Source: Ligustrum vulgare (Eukaryota > Streptophyta > Magnoliopsida > Lamiales > Oleaceae). Taken from it: DNA of 64,000 bases. Location: contig OY743168.1 of the NCBI GenBank assembly GCA_963555705.1, positions 98,183,425 to 98,247,424 of the forward strand, read 5' to 3'. The translations under genes and the position numbers were made by a program. Below the pieces are notes generated by a model that had not been told where the DNA came from, searched no databases, and worked only from the letters and a program-made list of their open reading frames with translations. Shown here piece after piece: positions 47,791 through 59,450 of this stretch (positions within the stretch are counted from its first letter, which is position 1; each line of letters begins with the position of its first letter).

Positions 47791-48960
47791 CCTATAATTG
47801 GTCACAAACAAGTTACCCTCTCCACCCACCCCACTATATCGTATCCCTATCCTATCCTATCCTAACCTGACCAACTCAAACTAGACCAAACCATACCATA
47901 CCATACCAAACTCAACCTTAATCTCATTCATCCTACCCGCCCGCCTGCACCACTACGTCGTCGTCGTCGTTGTCACCACCATCACCACCACAATCACTGC
48001 ACACGTACTACACCACCCCCATTGAACCACCACATGTACGCCACAATTTCCACAGCCACCACTCCTTCGACGGGAAACCACCAAATCATCATCTACGAAT
48101 GCAAAAAAAATCCACCATTGCACAACACCACCACACCACATGCATAATGCACCACCACACAACAAGCTAACACAATTGTACACCACCTAACGCGACGCAG
48201 CACGATCGCACATGAAATAGATCAAAGCCACCTCGAACTCCACAAGGCCCTTATCGTCCATAGCCACAATCCACCAAAAACCACTAGGAATTATTTCCAA
48301 CAATTGATTTCAGCCATTGATTTTTGTCATAGATCGATACACCACCACAGAAAACCACCACTTAACACCGATTTGAACCATGGTCGCAAGCGGCAATAAT
48401 CTGAGGATGAGAAAATGTATTAGGGTTTTGCAAAAATTGTACATAACTTGGGATATATTAATTTGATTAATAATATTGTTTTAATATTAGAAAGTTAACC
48501 TGATTTTTGAATAAATAAAGTGCAAACTTAGGCTTTGTTTATTAAACATTTTGTATTTAAAAATATGTTTTTATGTTTTTGAGGTAAAATATATGATTTA
48601 TGGAGAGAAAAATTGTGTGATTAAAAAGTGATATAGAAAATTGTGTTTTAAAACAATTTTCCAAATAGAGGCTTCATTTTCTAATTGGTAAATTGAAAAA
48701 TTTGTATATGTGTAATTTCCATTTTCGTGTTCACTCTAATAAGTTAAGTGATTTGGCCCAATATAATTGACGGACCCAAACAAAGCCTCTGCGGTTCCAT
48801 TCTCTACGAGACCACGGGTTCTTTTTTTTTTTCTTTTTGGAAAAAATACACAAATAAAGTAATTATAAATACAAATTTCAAAATTGAGATGAAACTTGTA
48901 TAATTTCAAAAATAAGGTTGTAATTAAAATTAATTAATTAAATTAAGTAATTAAAAATAT
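47791..48960. other. CCA/ACC-rich and AT-rich non-coding DNA
   Basis: Short arrays CCTATCCTATCCTATCC and CCATACCATACCATACC at about 47841-47914, then CACCACCATC-type DNA to about 48200. The open frames here (47953-48186 and 47970-48170) follow from composition. No gene is supported. Confidence 0.4.
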
Positions 48961-49445
48961 TTTATAAATTATATATATTAAGGTTACAAAATGTATAATT
49001 TCAAGTCACAAAATACAAATGTTTTAAGTGGCAAATAATGTTAGAGTCACAAATTATCGAAATAGTGGGTCACAAAATGTGAATTTCGTCAATTTCGACT
49101 TATTTTTAAGTCACAACTTATCAAATTATTAGGTCACAAATCTTTTAAGTCAAAATTGTTAAATTATTATGTCACAATTGATTTATCAATTATTTGATCA
49201 CATATTTTTTAGGTTTCATTCATCAAATTATGAGATCACATCTTACAATTTTTTAACGTCACAAAGAAAAAATTGTAGGTCACATTTTTTTTTATTTCAA
49301 AATCACAACCACCATTACCTCCAACCATCAAGATCATGACCATCGTCTCACCACTATAGTCACAACACCACCATTTTTCTGATCATTTTTAACGTCACAA
49401 ATAAAATTTATTTTGAGGTCACAAGAATAAAAATGGTATATCACA
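48961..49445. repeat. Second block of CACAA-rich degenerate repeats
   Basis: The same GGTCACAA / AAGTCACAACTTATC family as 47066-47790, more diverged. It suggests one element or array split by the CCA-rich segment. Confidence 0.65.
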
Positions 49446-49499
49446 TTTTTATTCCAACGAAACAATCACCAATTCCACCACTATCTGCGCCACCAGTCT

Positions 49500-49640
49500 A
49501 CCACCATCATCACCCACCTGCACTGCCACCATCGTCACATCCATCACCATAGCCATACCACACCATAGTATCAGCGCTACCACCATAAACACCTGCCTGC
49601 ACCGCAACCATCGTCACATCCATCACCATACCCACACCAC
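49500..49640. repeat. Tandem duplication of about 78 bp
   Basis: CACCATCGTCACATCCATCA-type text near 49525 recurs near 49605 as CAACCATCGTCACATCCATC. The open frame on the minus strand (49510-49794) is only a by-product. Confidence 0.6.
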
Positions 49641-49844
49641 CCAAACCCAGATGCACTGGTGATTCCTCTTTATTTTCTTTCAACGGCGGTAGCGGTGCCA
49701 TAGTCACCGCTGTGTTTTGCGGTGGAGCTCCAACATCCTGTTGTGCGGCGCGATTGCGTTGTGCATTGATGGAGGCAGCAATCAAGGTTCGCAACTTCCT
49801 CTCAGGCAGGCGGGTTCAATGACTGAATGGACGCTTAAGTCAAA

Positions 49845-50120
49845 GTGGTCACATCCATTCCTGGGATTGGTAGCAATGATGCAAACGCCCTGAATCAAGC
49901 CATTATTGGTTCAATCAAAGCAATAGCCAAAGCATCAAAAGAGTACATTTTGGAGAACACTGACCTTTCAGTTGAGAAAGATTTTTCAGTGATCCAAAGT
50001 AGTATCTTGGACCAAAAAAACCAAATAACTGTTAGACTTGCAATCTCAAAGGAATCTGTTAGACCGAGGGGGAGGGGGCGTGAAAGAGAATGGAAGGGGA
50101 GAGAGAGGAGAGAGTTTTGA
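49845..50120 (+). CDS. Unidentified open frame, possible captured exon
   Basis: Encodes 91 residues. The first 75 ([40 protein letters not shown]) look like a real helical protein, while the end is Arg/Glu-rich from GA-rich DNA. Base composition is more gene-like than its surroundings. I do not recognise a family. The frame is open upstream of the ATG, so it may be an internal exon carried by a transposable element. Confidence 0.3.
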   Translation: MVTSIPGIGSNDANALNQAIIGSIKAIAKASKEYILENTDLSVEKDFSVIQSSILDQKNQITVRLAISKESVRPRGRGREREWKGRERREF

Positions 50121-50268
50121 AATTAGAATTAGGGTTTATTAGTTTAATGATAATATAATTTAAATTAAGAATTAGTATGTTTATTATTAATATTAAAATT
50201 TATAATAATCACCCGATTCTCGAATGGGTGGTTATATTGCCACCACCAAACTTATTTTCTACACCACA

Positions 50269-52975
50269 TGTAACACCCCAAGTTTCAAAATCTAAAACCT
50301 AGGCGTGTTAAATTTTATTCACATTATATGCGGAATTAAATCGTTTACACATTAAAATTTTCATTTATGTATTATAAAATTTTTCAGAAATTTCGGCAGA
50401 GTCTCATCTATAAATTGGACTTAACCAACATGTAAATAGACAACATAACCGACATAAAAATTTAAACAAGATCAACCCCATCTCAACTACATTCATCATC
50501 GCCAAAACCAATTCATTCAATCCTCAAACTCCTCAACATAAATTAAATTAAATTCATGATCTCCATTTACTAAATGGAAAATTGATAAACTACTAACGAG
50601 GTAAATAACTTATCAAAATTAAATTCAATAAACAATTAAAAGAATGAACTAATAAAAATAACCAAAGAAAACATTTATGAAATTTCCAATTCAAACTTTA
50701 TTTAGAATGTGAAATTGTGGTACTATGCGAGTCTGCCACCAAATGCTCCCTCCTCAGATCATCTAACTTTCATCACCTGAAATGTTGGGGAGGGATTGGG
50801 GTGAGTTAAAGCTCAGTAAGTAAACTTTATGCATGAAATGCATGCTTATGACATGAATGCTTTAAAGATTTCGTATATGTATCCCCATTTACTTTACTTT
50901 CCAGAACTTTCAAACTTTTCAAACTTTCACTTCATTTCCATCGTGAGCTCACTTGATGTAACTTCTAGTCAATCAGATAACAGTTGACAATTTCTTATTT
51001 GGAACCAGATTAACATTTACATTTCTACCGCAAAGCGGTTTAACATTCACTTTTCCACCGCAAAGCGGTTTAACAGTCCACCGTAAACGGTTGAACATTC
51101 CGTCACAAAGCGACTTAATTCGGGTACGACGGTCCCCCGCGCCCCATTTCCCACTCGCAACTTTCATGAACTAGAAGTATACCCATTCATTCTTAAAAAA
51201 AAACTTGGGATGCATAACTTTTGAACAAACTTGCACTTTGACACGTTTCTTTCATTTAAAAACATTTGACTTCCCAATTTCGATGCCAATGCATGCTTGA
51301 TGATGCAATGACATGATAATGTGCATGCTTGAACATTCTTCTCAATAACATATACTTTCATAAATTAAATTAAATTCATCAAAGCAAGTAAGTTGCAAAA
51401 TAGTCATTTACACATTTCACATTTACATTCAACTTCTATAAAAATATGTACTGTTTCTCCTAATTAATTTCCATTCATTAACAAAAATATGGCTTTTAGT
51501 GAAAACCACATTTAACACTTTTAAATGAGGTTGAGACTTTCATGTGACTCATCATAATATAACAAACACATTCATCATCTTATTCAATATTATAAACAAA
51601 ACTCATAACTGAGGTTAACATTTCTATTAGACTCACAATTTAACTCAAATGTGTCCTTAAATCATGTCAAACACATTTATTATCACATTCGAAATAAGTG
51701 TTTAAATTCAAGGGTAAGAAACATCGAAATCTTACTTATCAAATTATTCAAAAGTCAAAACTAATCAATATTATTACAACTTAATTGTCACATGGACAAT
51801 TTCAATTAGCGTTCTAATTACTCATAAATCTGAAAATAACAATTATAATAAAAATGTACATTAAAATTCAGTTTAAACAACCTGATTATTTGAAATCCCC
51901 AAATTTGAAAATTTTCATTAAAAAATCAACATTGAACCATTAGAAAGTCAATTAAATAATATTATCATTTAAAGTCTAAAATTTACATACATTCGATATC
52001 TATATTTATAGATATTAGTATCATCATAAAATTCCCAGATTTGAAATTAATACATAAAAATTACATTTTAAGCTAGCAAATTGAAATCTGGAAATTTCAC
52101 ATATATAATATGAATACATACATACATAATAATATACACATTCCCATACATCAATACTCACACACATAAACATCATTAAATCCTTAATTTATGGTATAAT
52201 TTGAAATCAAACAAAAAAACCAAAATCTGAAAAATGTGAGAAAATACATATATACTTACATTAAATTCCATTTATACATCAACCTATACATACAATTCAA
52301 CATATGAATGTGTGTGTGTGTGTGTGTGTGCAAACCCGTGCGCGCGGGTGTGTGAGTGACCGAGGAAAGGGTTGGGCTCGGTTTCGGGGTGTGTTGTGTG
52401 CGTGAGAGGGGAAGGGGAAAAAGGAGGCTTACCGCCGATGGGGTGGCGGTCGACAGTCGAAGACGAGAGGGAGAGGTCGCGACAGAGATCCGAGAGAGAG
52501 GCGATCGAGAGGGAGAGCGGGTGTGAGAGACCGAGAGAGCGAGATGTGAGCGGTGTGAGAGAGGGAGAGAGGAGTGAGGGTTAGGTTAATATTAAGTTTT
52601 TAATCTTTCGAAAATTGCAAGTTGGTCCCTCAATTTTCCTTTTTAATGCAATTAAGTGAAGACTTTTAAATTAAATATCAAGGTGCCACTAACCTTTACA
52701 CCAATTTCAAACTAAATGTATTTTGGCCACTTGCTACTAAATAAAATATAAATTGGTAAATAACAATTAAAATAAGCAATTGGACCTATTATTGTACGTA
52801 ACCAAATTATAAACTTTCAAATTGGTACATTGATCGAGACGGCGTTCAAGTCCTTCCACTGCAAAATAATTCCAATTATAGACATTAAAGATCATAAATT
52901 TATAATTTATAATAACATCACAACAATATTACGTGAAATTTAAAATTGCACGTAAAAATGAAAAGCGGTCTTACA
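50269..52975. repeat. Solo LTR (2.7 kb) with perfect 5-bp duplication
   Basis: Runs TGTAACACCCC to GGTCTTACA with the duplication CCACA at 50264-50268 and 52976-52980. TGTAACACCCC is a common start of large gypsy LTRs in plants. There is no primer site or coding region. Inside are short tandem units of CCGCAAAGCGGTTTAACA (about 51027-51115), a (GT)n tract (about 52309-52330) and a GA-rich segment that yields a chance open frame (52372-52584). Confidence 0.85.
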
Positions 52976-53267
52976 CCACATTTTTTTGTATTTCTTTTGT
53001 TTACAAAAATAGACATAAATAATATTACATAAATATCCTTTTAATTTTTCTCACTATTTTTTTATGTACACCACAATCTTTAAAATAATATTCTCTCTTT
53101 TTTGTATTTATGTTTCTAAATCATCTTGTTCATCATCTTTTATATATTTTTTGCTTTTCAATACCAAGTTAATTTATAGAACTATTTTTTTTATTGTTTA
53201 TAGGACTATTTTTTTAGGGTAAATACACATTCGGTAAAATAAATATTGAAAAATTCACTAAATTGCT

Positions 53268-53600
53268 TTCAATTGCGTAAAGCTTTCAATTGCCCTAAAA
53301 ATTCGTTCAACTAAACCTAAAGATAGTTCAGGTTACAGAAAATCCAACCTACAAAGCTAGTTCAGGTTTAGTTGAAGAAACAATTTATTGTAAAAACCTA
53401 AACTATCTTTCAATAACCTGAATCAAATTCGGAAAAATAAATACAGAAAAATCCACCGAATTCTTGTTTAGTTGAAGAAACAATTTCTTGTAAAAACCCT
53501 AAAAAATAGTTCAACTAAATCTAAAAATCTATTTTTCTGTAACTTGAACTTTCTTTCACAAACCTGAACTAACTTTAGGTTAATTGAAGAAACAATTTCC
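53268..53600. repeat. Scrambled direct and inverted short repeats
   Basis: GTTTAGTTGAAGAAACAATT or a close variant occurs three times (about 53367, 53466 and 53578). Inverted relatives such as GTTCAACTAAA lie between. It is inside the Mutator-like element, probably its subterminal or internal repeats. Confidence 0.55.
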
Positions 53601-53928
53601 TAGGTTGAATTGCTTTCAATTGCTCAAAGCTTATAAAATCCCACCGATTTTTGTATTTTTTCATTACGAACTTTAAATTTTAGATTATGTTATTAATACT
53701 TTATTAAGATAAACTTTATTTTTAATGAGATGATAAAAGAAGAGATTCTAGATTATTGTGTTTTTTAGAATTAGATAAAGGGGTATATTTATATTTGTAG
53801 TGTAGTGTAGTGTATTTATAAATAATATATTTTATTAGTGGTGTAAATATAATGTGGTGTATTTAGTATAAATTGTGGTGGTAATATATTTTGCATTCTC
53901 GAATATATACAAGTTTCATCTTATATTC

Positions 53929-54002
53929 GAAATTGACTCTTAAAAAAAGATCTAGATGTAATTTGAAATTGACTCTTAAAAAAAGGTCTAGATGTAATTT
54001 CC
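53929..54002. repeat. Tandem duplication, two units of 36 bp
   Basis: The unit starting GAAATTGACTCTTAAAAAAA and ending AGATGTAATTT appears twice in succession with one base difference. An open frame across it is a by-product. Confidence 0.8.
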
Positions 54003-54067
54003 TCCTCCTTTTTTTTTTTATTAGAAAAAGTGCTAGGAACGACTCCATTTGCTTTGGTGTAATTTAA

Positions 54068-55539
54068 GGGTAAACAGCATAAATGGTTTCCAACATTTGG
54101 GTTTCTTGCAAAAGTAGTCCCCAACGTTTAGATTTTAGCATTTATACCCTCAAAAACACCAAACGTTGCGAAAATGATCCCTATCGTTAGATTCTATTAG
54201 TTTTCACCGTTAAAAACGTATAAATAGTAGAAATGGTCTCTAACCTTTGACTTTATTGCGATAATAATCCATAACATATTAAGGTCATGTTTGATATATT
54301 TAATTTGTAACCTTCAAACCTTTGGCGTATTTAGTTTCTATACGTTTGGCGTAATAAATCCCTAACATATGAAGCCCCTATTTGAGACCAATTATTTCAA
54401 ATATTGTGGTTTGTAATTGTTATTTTTTGAAAAATTTGTGATTAAAAAAATTGAATTTATTTGTAGATTATTTTATTGACGGAATGTATGGTTGAAAATG
54501 AGTTTTAAAAAAATAAAATTTATTCTGAATTTCTAAAGTGTATAATAAAATATTTAAAAATTCATCGCATTAACATTTCAACATATTGGTAAAAAATAAT
54601 AATAATAATAAATTCAGGGAACATAAACAAACAAATACATTAAACATCATTTTAGAAATTGAATGACAAATATGTTTTTATCAATTCTACTTTCAATTTC
54701 GATTTTTGATTTCGAGAATCGATCGATTTGAAAAGTAAGTTTGAAGAATTTGGGTTAAAAAGTAAGATTTTTTTTTTTTAATTTATGCATAAATTAAAAA
54801 AAAAATTATTAATAGAATGTGCGGAAGAAAACGAGTTTTGAAAAAAATGAAATGTTGAAAATCGATATTGATCGGTTTTCAAAATCGAAAATAGAACTAA
54901 AAAAACATATTTGTTATTCAATTCCAAAAATGATGTCCAATGTATTTGTTTATTTATAGTCCATGATTTTTTTTTTTAACCAATAGGTTGAACTATTAAT
55001 GAAGTGAATTTTTGTTAAATATTTTATTGTGTACTTTAGAAATTTAGAATAAATTTTTTTTTTTTAAATTCGTTTTCAACCATACATTCCATCCATAAAA
55101 TAATAAACAAATAAATTCAAATTTTTTTTAAAAAAATTTTAATCACAAATTCTTCTAAAAAATTACAATTATAAATCACATTATTTGAAATAATTGGTCT
55201 CAAATAGGGGATTTTATATGTTAGGAACTAAGTACACAAAATTTATAGAGACTTAATATGTTAAGAACTAAATACGTTAAACGTTTGAAAATTACAAAAT
55301 AAATATGCAAAACTTGACCTTAATAAGTTATGAATTATTATCGCAAGAAAGTTAGAGGTAATGGACCATTTGTGATATTTACATATTTATATTTTTAATG
55401 GTGGAAACTAATTGAGTGTAACGGTTTGGACCATTTTCACAATGTTTGATAATTTCGAGAATATAAATGTCAAAATTTAAATATTGGGATCAATTTTGCA
55501 AGAAATCAAAAGGCTGAGGATCATATGTTCTGTTTACCA
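54068..55539. mobile_element. Fold-back Mutator-like element (complete palindrome)
   Basis: Flanked by the 9-bp duplication GTAATTTAA (54059-54067 and 55540-55548). The two halves are inverted copies of each other along nearly their whole length, about 700 bp per arm. Examples are GGTAAACAG at both tips, TTGCGATAATAAT, CCTATTTGAGACCAATTATT and GGAATGTATGGTTGAAAA. The pivot lies near AATTTATGCATAAATT (about 54780-54795). There is no coding capacity. Transcription through it would give a long hairpin RNA. Confidence 0.85.
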
Positions 55540-55615
55540 GTAATTTAATTTCTCATTTCGCATCTCATAAAATTAAGCAAAAACCCCCTTATCAAAACTA
55601 TCCAAAACCAGGAAT

Positions 55616-55660
55616 TTCAAACCCTAAATTTCAATTTCCCCTCTGCAATTATAAATATAG
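55616..55660 (+). promoter_or_regulatory. Proximal promoter of the FLOE-type gene
   Basis: AAACCCTAAA (telo-box-like) at about 55618-55627 and a TATAAATATAG at about 55650-55660. The TATA motif is only about 25 bp before the ATG, so transcription may start just upstream of it or the true TATA may be elsewhere. The AAACCCTAA motif is common in plant promoters. Confidence 0.4.
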
Positions 55661-55682
55661 TTGAGAGAGAGAGAGTACACAG

Positions 55683-57918
55683 ATGAATAAAAATACGACG
55701 TCGCAGTTCATGGACAAGCAGATCATGGATCTATCCAACTCTCAGACCAACAATAGCAACAGTAATGAAGATTTCATCGATTTCATGAGCCGCCCATCTG
55801 AGGATCATAATAGGAGGAAAGAAGATATTGCTCCGAGTTACGATTTCCTGCCGATTCGACCCACCGAGGGGTCAACGTCGGCCCCGCCGCATCGGACAGT
55901 GAATTTTGATTCCGGAAATGACGATGCACCGATTAGGACACGGAATTCTTTGGATTCTAAAGTAAACTCTTCGCCCGTCAGAGTATTGTCTACAGACTCC
56001 TCCTTTCTTTGTGTTTCACTTACATATACACACGCACACGGGTGCATATGATAATTATTTATGTATGCTTGTGGGTTGAATTGCTTTGGGTTTGATTGGT
56101 GGATGATTAGCCTTAGTGTTTTTGTTCTTACTAGGGAATGTGGTAATAGTGAACTAGTTGCTTGTAATAACCTGTAATGGGCATTTCGGACGTAGTAGGA
56201 AAATGAATGGGAAGTTTTACATTGTGTAATTTCATATAGAATTTCATATTTCCTGTGATGATTGCCATTGGGTTTAGTATGGTCTGAACTGGAAATAATA
56301 TGCTTGTTTGGAGTTTCCTGAGATTATGGACTAATAGTTTCTTAACAGTTTATATTTCTTTTTCACCTGATTATTAACATTTCATTGATGGATGTTGGGA
56401 GAGATTTTCAGAAGGGAATTCTTTTGTTACTAATGCTTATTAGATGCCTGATGTTAAGGGAATTTGTTACTTTAAACTTCCAGTGCATTTCATTTATCTT
56501 GTGTCTGTTGGAGCTTTAGTGAAGTGAATCTACTTTTTTGATGGGATTGGGAAGTTAAATTGTTAATCTTTAAATTGCTAGTTGAATTTTTTTATGCACT
56601 ATATTTCTATGTTCTTATTGCAGTTTTCCTGTTCTTTCAGGATTATAATTCTCTTGGCGTCACTGAACCTGCCAAGGACATTTTAGAGAGGGACCACAAT
56701 GTCATTGATGCTTCTTTGGTTTCTGAGATTGATAGAACAATGAAGAAATATTCTGATAATCTAATGCATGCAATGGATGGTGTCAGTGCCCGAATATCCC
56801 AGTTGGAGACAAGGACCCGCAACCTTGAAAGTTCTGTGGATGATCTGAAGGTGTTTGTTGGAAATAACCATGGGAGCACTGATGGAAAATTAAGAATGCT
56901 GGAGAATATTCTTAAAGAGGTACTCTTTTCTTTGCCTGTTTATTTATTTAATATTGATAAAGCCCTTGTTTGAGACACATGTTTACCAAAAAATGAGTTT
57001 TGTAATAGTGATTTTTGGAAGAATGTGTAGTTCAAAGGTTTGAAAAAGTTTTGGGCTTACGTGTAATAAAATGTATGGTTGAAAATGAGTTTGGGAAAAA
57101 AATGGGTTATGAATAATGGGGCTCAAACTACAACAAAGATTTAGAAGATGAATGCTCTGTACTGTCACCTTAATCTGAAATTGGCAATCTTTTCCCTGTT
57201 TTATAATCCTTATTGGTAACGTCTCATTTAGTTAGGGTTTAAAGAATGCCAAAACCATATTCAGTAGGGTATGATGACAACTTGGATAAGCTGAACTTGG
57301 TTTAGAAAAAATATTTCTTACCGAATACAGGTTCTTTACAAGCAGAACATACTCATGAAAGTTGAAACCATTCAGTAGCAAGAAACTGGTTTAATAAAAG
57401 TCAGTTTGGGGTCTCTCTTCAATTTTGTCATTGTTTCAATAATGCCAAAACTAGAAAATAATCTACTTGCATTTCATATGCTAAGATTCTTTACGGAGCA
57501 GAACATACTCTTGAAAGTTGAAACCATTCAGAAGTAAGAATCTGATTTAATAAAAGTCAGTTTGAGGTCTCTCTTCTATTTCGTCTTTGTTTCAATAATG
57601 CCTAAACTAGAAAATAATCTGCTTGCATTTCATATGCTATCATATTTTGAAACACTAACCATAGAGCAAGAGCAACTACTGATTTTAGTGTTCGAGAACT
57701 GAACTGAAAGAAAAATATGGATTCTCAACAGACCCTAAGAATTGTTAAATATTTTTTACTAATTATAGTACTGATTTTTTTTTTCTTCTTCTTCTTCCAT
57801 CTGTCACCTACTTAACAGGTCTTTCCATATAAAATCTTTCAACATTTATGGAGAGAATTAAAAGTTATCAATTTCTTGAACTTTTTTTGTAACTTAAGAA
57901 AAGCGTGTGTGCGTGTGT

Positions 57919-57950
<32 letters not shown>

Positions 57951-59450
57951 GGGTTGTGAATAGTGTAATTTTGACTTTGAATTGCTGTAGGATTGCAGCA
58001 TCAAGATTTGAAGAATGATTCTATAGTATTCCCTTGATATTGTCAATAAATTGTGGGCTCTGCTCTTTATTTGAGAGACTGAATTGTGATTAAACCATCA
58101 AATATTGAATTATCACAATGACCATTTATGTCTATGCAGAAGGAAGACCAGAAAATTACTGAATTTAATTGTATACCTCATGTTAACTTCTATGCTTATA
58201 GTAACATGTTTAAACTTTTATTTTAATCATTCTTTTGCCTGGTTATCATAAATTTTCCTGCAGGTGCAAACTGGTGTCCAGTTTATAAATGATATAAACA
58301 GGAAATAGTAGAAGCTCAACTGCAGATTGATAAGCCTCAGTTTTCAAAGGTTGAACAGCATGTCGAAAACCCTAACTCTTCAGATGCTGATTCTACCCAG
58401 CCTGGAGCATCTGCTCATTATCAGGCCCACCAGCAGCTTTCTGCATTTCCTCTTACGCAGTCACCTCCCACCCTCTCTTTAGCAAATGCTCCTCCTCCAT
58501 TGCCTTCCCCAGCAGAATCTACCGCCTCAAGTTCAGCTTCCCAACCAGTACCCTCAGAACCAAGTTCCTTCTGTCCCTCAGCAGAGAGCTTACTTCCCTA
58601 CACCTGGCCAAACTCCAGAAAACCCAAGCCAGCAGTACCAAAAACCTCCAGTGCAGTCACAGCAAATCACCCCTCCATCGCCGCCACTACAGAAACAATA
58701 CCAGTCACCTCCTCAGCAACTTTACTCTCAGCAACCTCCACATCCGCAGCAACACTATTCTCAGCAGCCCCCACCTCCTCAACAACAGTATTCTCAGCAA
58801 TCTCCACCTCCTCAATCACACTCCACAATTCCCACTGTGAACCCTTCTCAACCTCAACTGTCATTGGGTCGTCATCCTGAAGAAACGCCTTATATGCACC
58901 CACCTACTTATCCACTGAGCACGCGCCCACACTGGCTCCCCCTCCCTCTCATCCGTCCAGTGGGGCTCTTTCTTCACAACAGTTTTATGGACCTCCACCC
59001 AACACGTACGAGCCTCCATCTAGCAGACCAAATTCTGTGTATTCTGGTTCTTATGATCCGTCATCTGGTCCAGGGAATCCTTATTATAGTGGCTCACCTA
59101 CAGAGTATGGCAGTGGCTCCCCTGTGAAACCGCAGCATCACTCTTCTTCTATGTTGGGCCAGAGTGGTGGAAGTGGTTATCCCCAACTACCTACTGCTCG
59201 AATATTACCTCAGGCACTGCCTACGGCCTCTGGAGTTGGTGGTGGGTCCAGTTCTACTGGTACTGGAAATAGGGTTCCTGTTGATGACGTGGTTGATAGA
59301 GTGACAAGTATGGGATTTCCAAGAGATCAAGTGAGGGCAACAGTTCGAAAGTTGACAGAGAGTGGACAATCTGTTGACTTGAATGTAGTGCTGGACAAGT
59401 TGATGAACGATGGAGATGGCCAGGGTCCGCGAGGTTGGTTTGGTCGGTGA
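55683..59450 (+). CDS. FLOE: FLOE-type DUF1421 protein, third exon frameshifted
   Basis: Exons 55683-55961, 56641-56919 and about 58264-59450, both introns GT..AG and phase 0. The N-terminus (MDKQIMDLSNSQ) is Asp/Ser/Asn-rich. Exon 2 is a coiled coil (DRTMKKYSDNLMHAMDGVSA, LETRTRNLESSVDDLK). Exon 3 has a long Gln/Pro/Ser-rich region (QQYSQQSPPPQ-type) and a UBA-like C-terminal DUF1421 segment (VDRVTSMGFPRDQVRATVRK, GWFGR end). This is the layout of Arabidopsis FLOE1, a phase-separating protein that senses water status in seeds. Exon 3 changes frame three times: near 58294 (extra AT, or one lost A), near 58505 (extra base) and near 58890-58915. The copy is a pseudogene or carries assembly errors; similarity is good in every frame. 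Confidence 0.82.
57331..57643. repeat. Tandem duplication of ~155 bp in intron 2 of the FLOE-type gene
   Basis: Two consecutive copies starting TTCTTTAC (57332 and 57487), each containing GCAGAACATACTC, GAAAGTTGAAACCATTCAG and TAATAAAAGTCAGTTTG. They are clearly diverged. Confidence 0.85.
57930..57953. repeat. Poly-G tract in intron 2
   Basis: Twenty-four consecutive G after a T run and (GT)n. Such homopolymers are prone to length error in sequencing. Confidence 0.95.

Larger units (their letters stand above)
50226..53894. mobile_element. Mutator-like MITE interrupted by a solo LTR
   Basis: The outer 10-bp duplication ATTCTCGAAT lies at 50216-50225 and 53895-53904. The ends are inverted repeats: GGTTATATTGCCACCACC... 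on the left and, inverted, ATATATTACCACCACAA... on the right. They extend to an ACACCACAT block on both sides. The duplication length fits Mutator-like elements. Without the LTR insertion the element is about 957 bp and non-coding. Confidence 0.72.

Noticed and set aside
47953..48186. Open frame rich in Val, Cys and Gly on the minus strand
   Set aside because: A consequence of CCA/CAC-rich composition; no domain, and overlapping frames on both strands are equally open.
52372..52584. Arg/Glu-rich open frame
   Set aside because: Lies in a GA-rich part of a solo LTR and has no domain.
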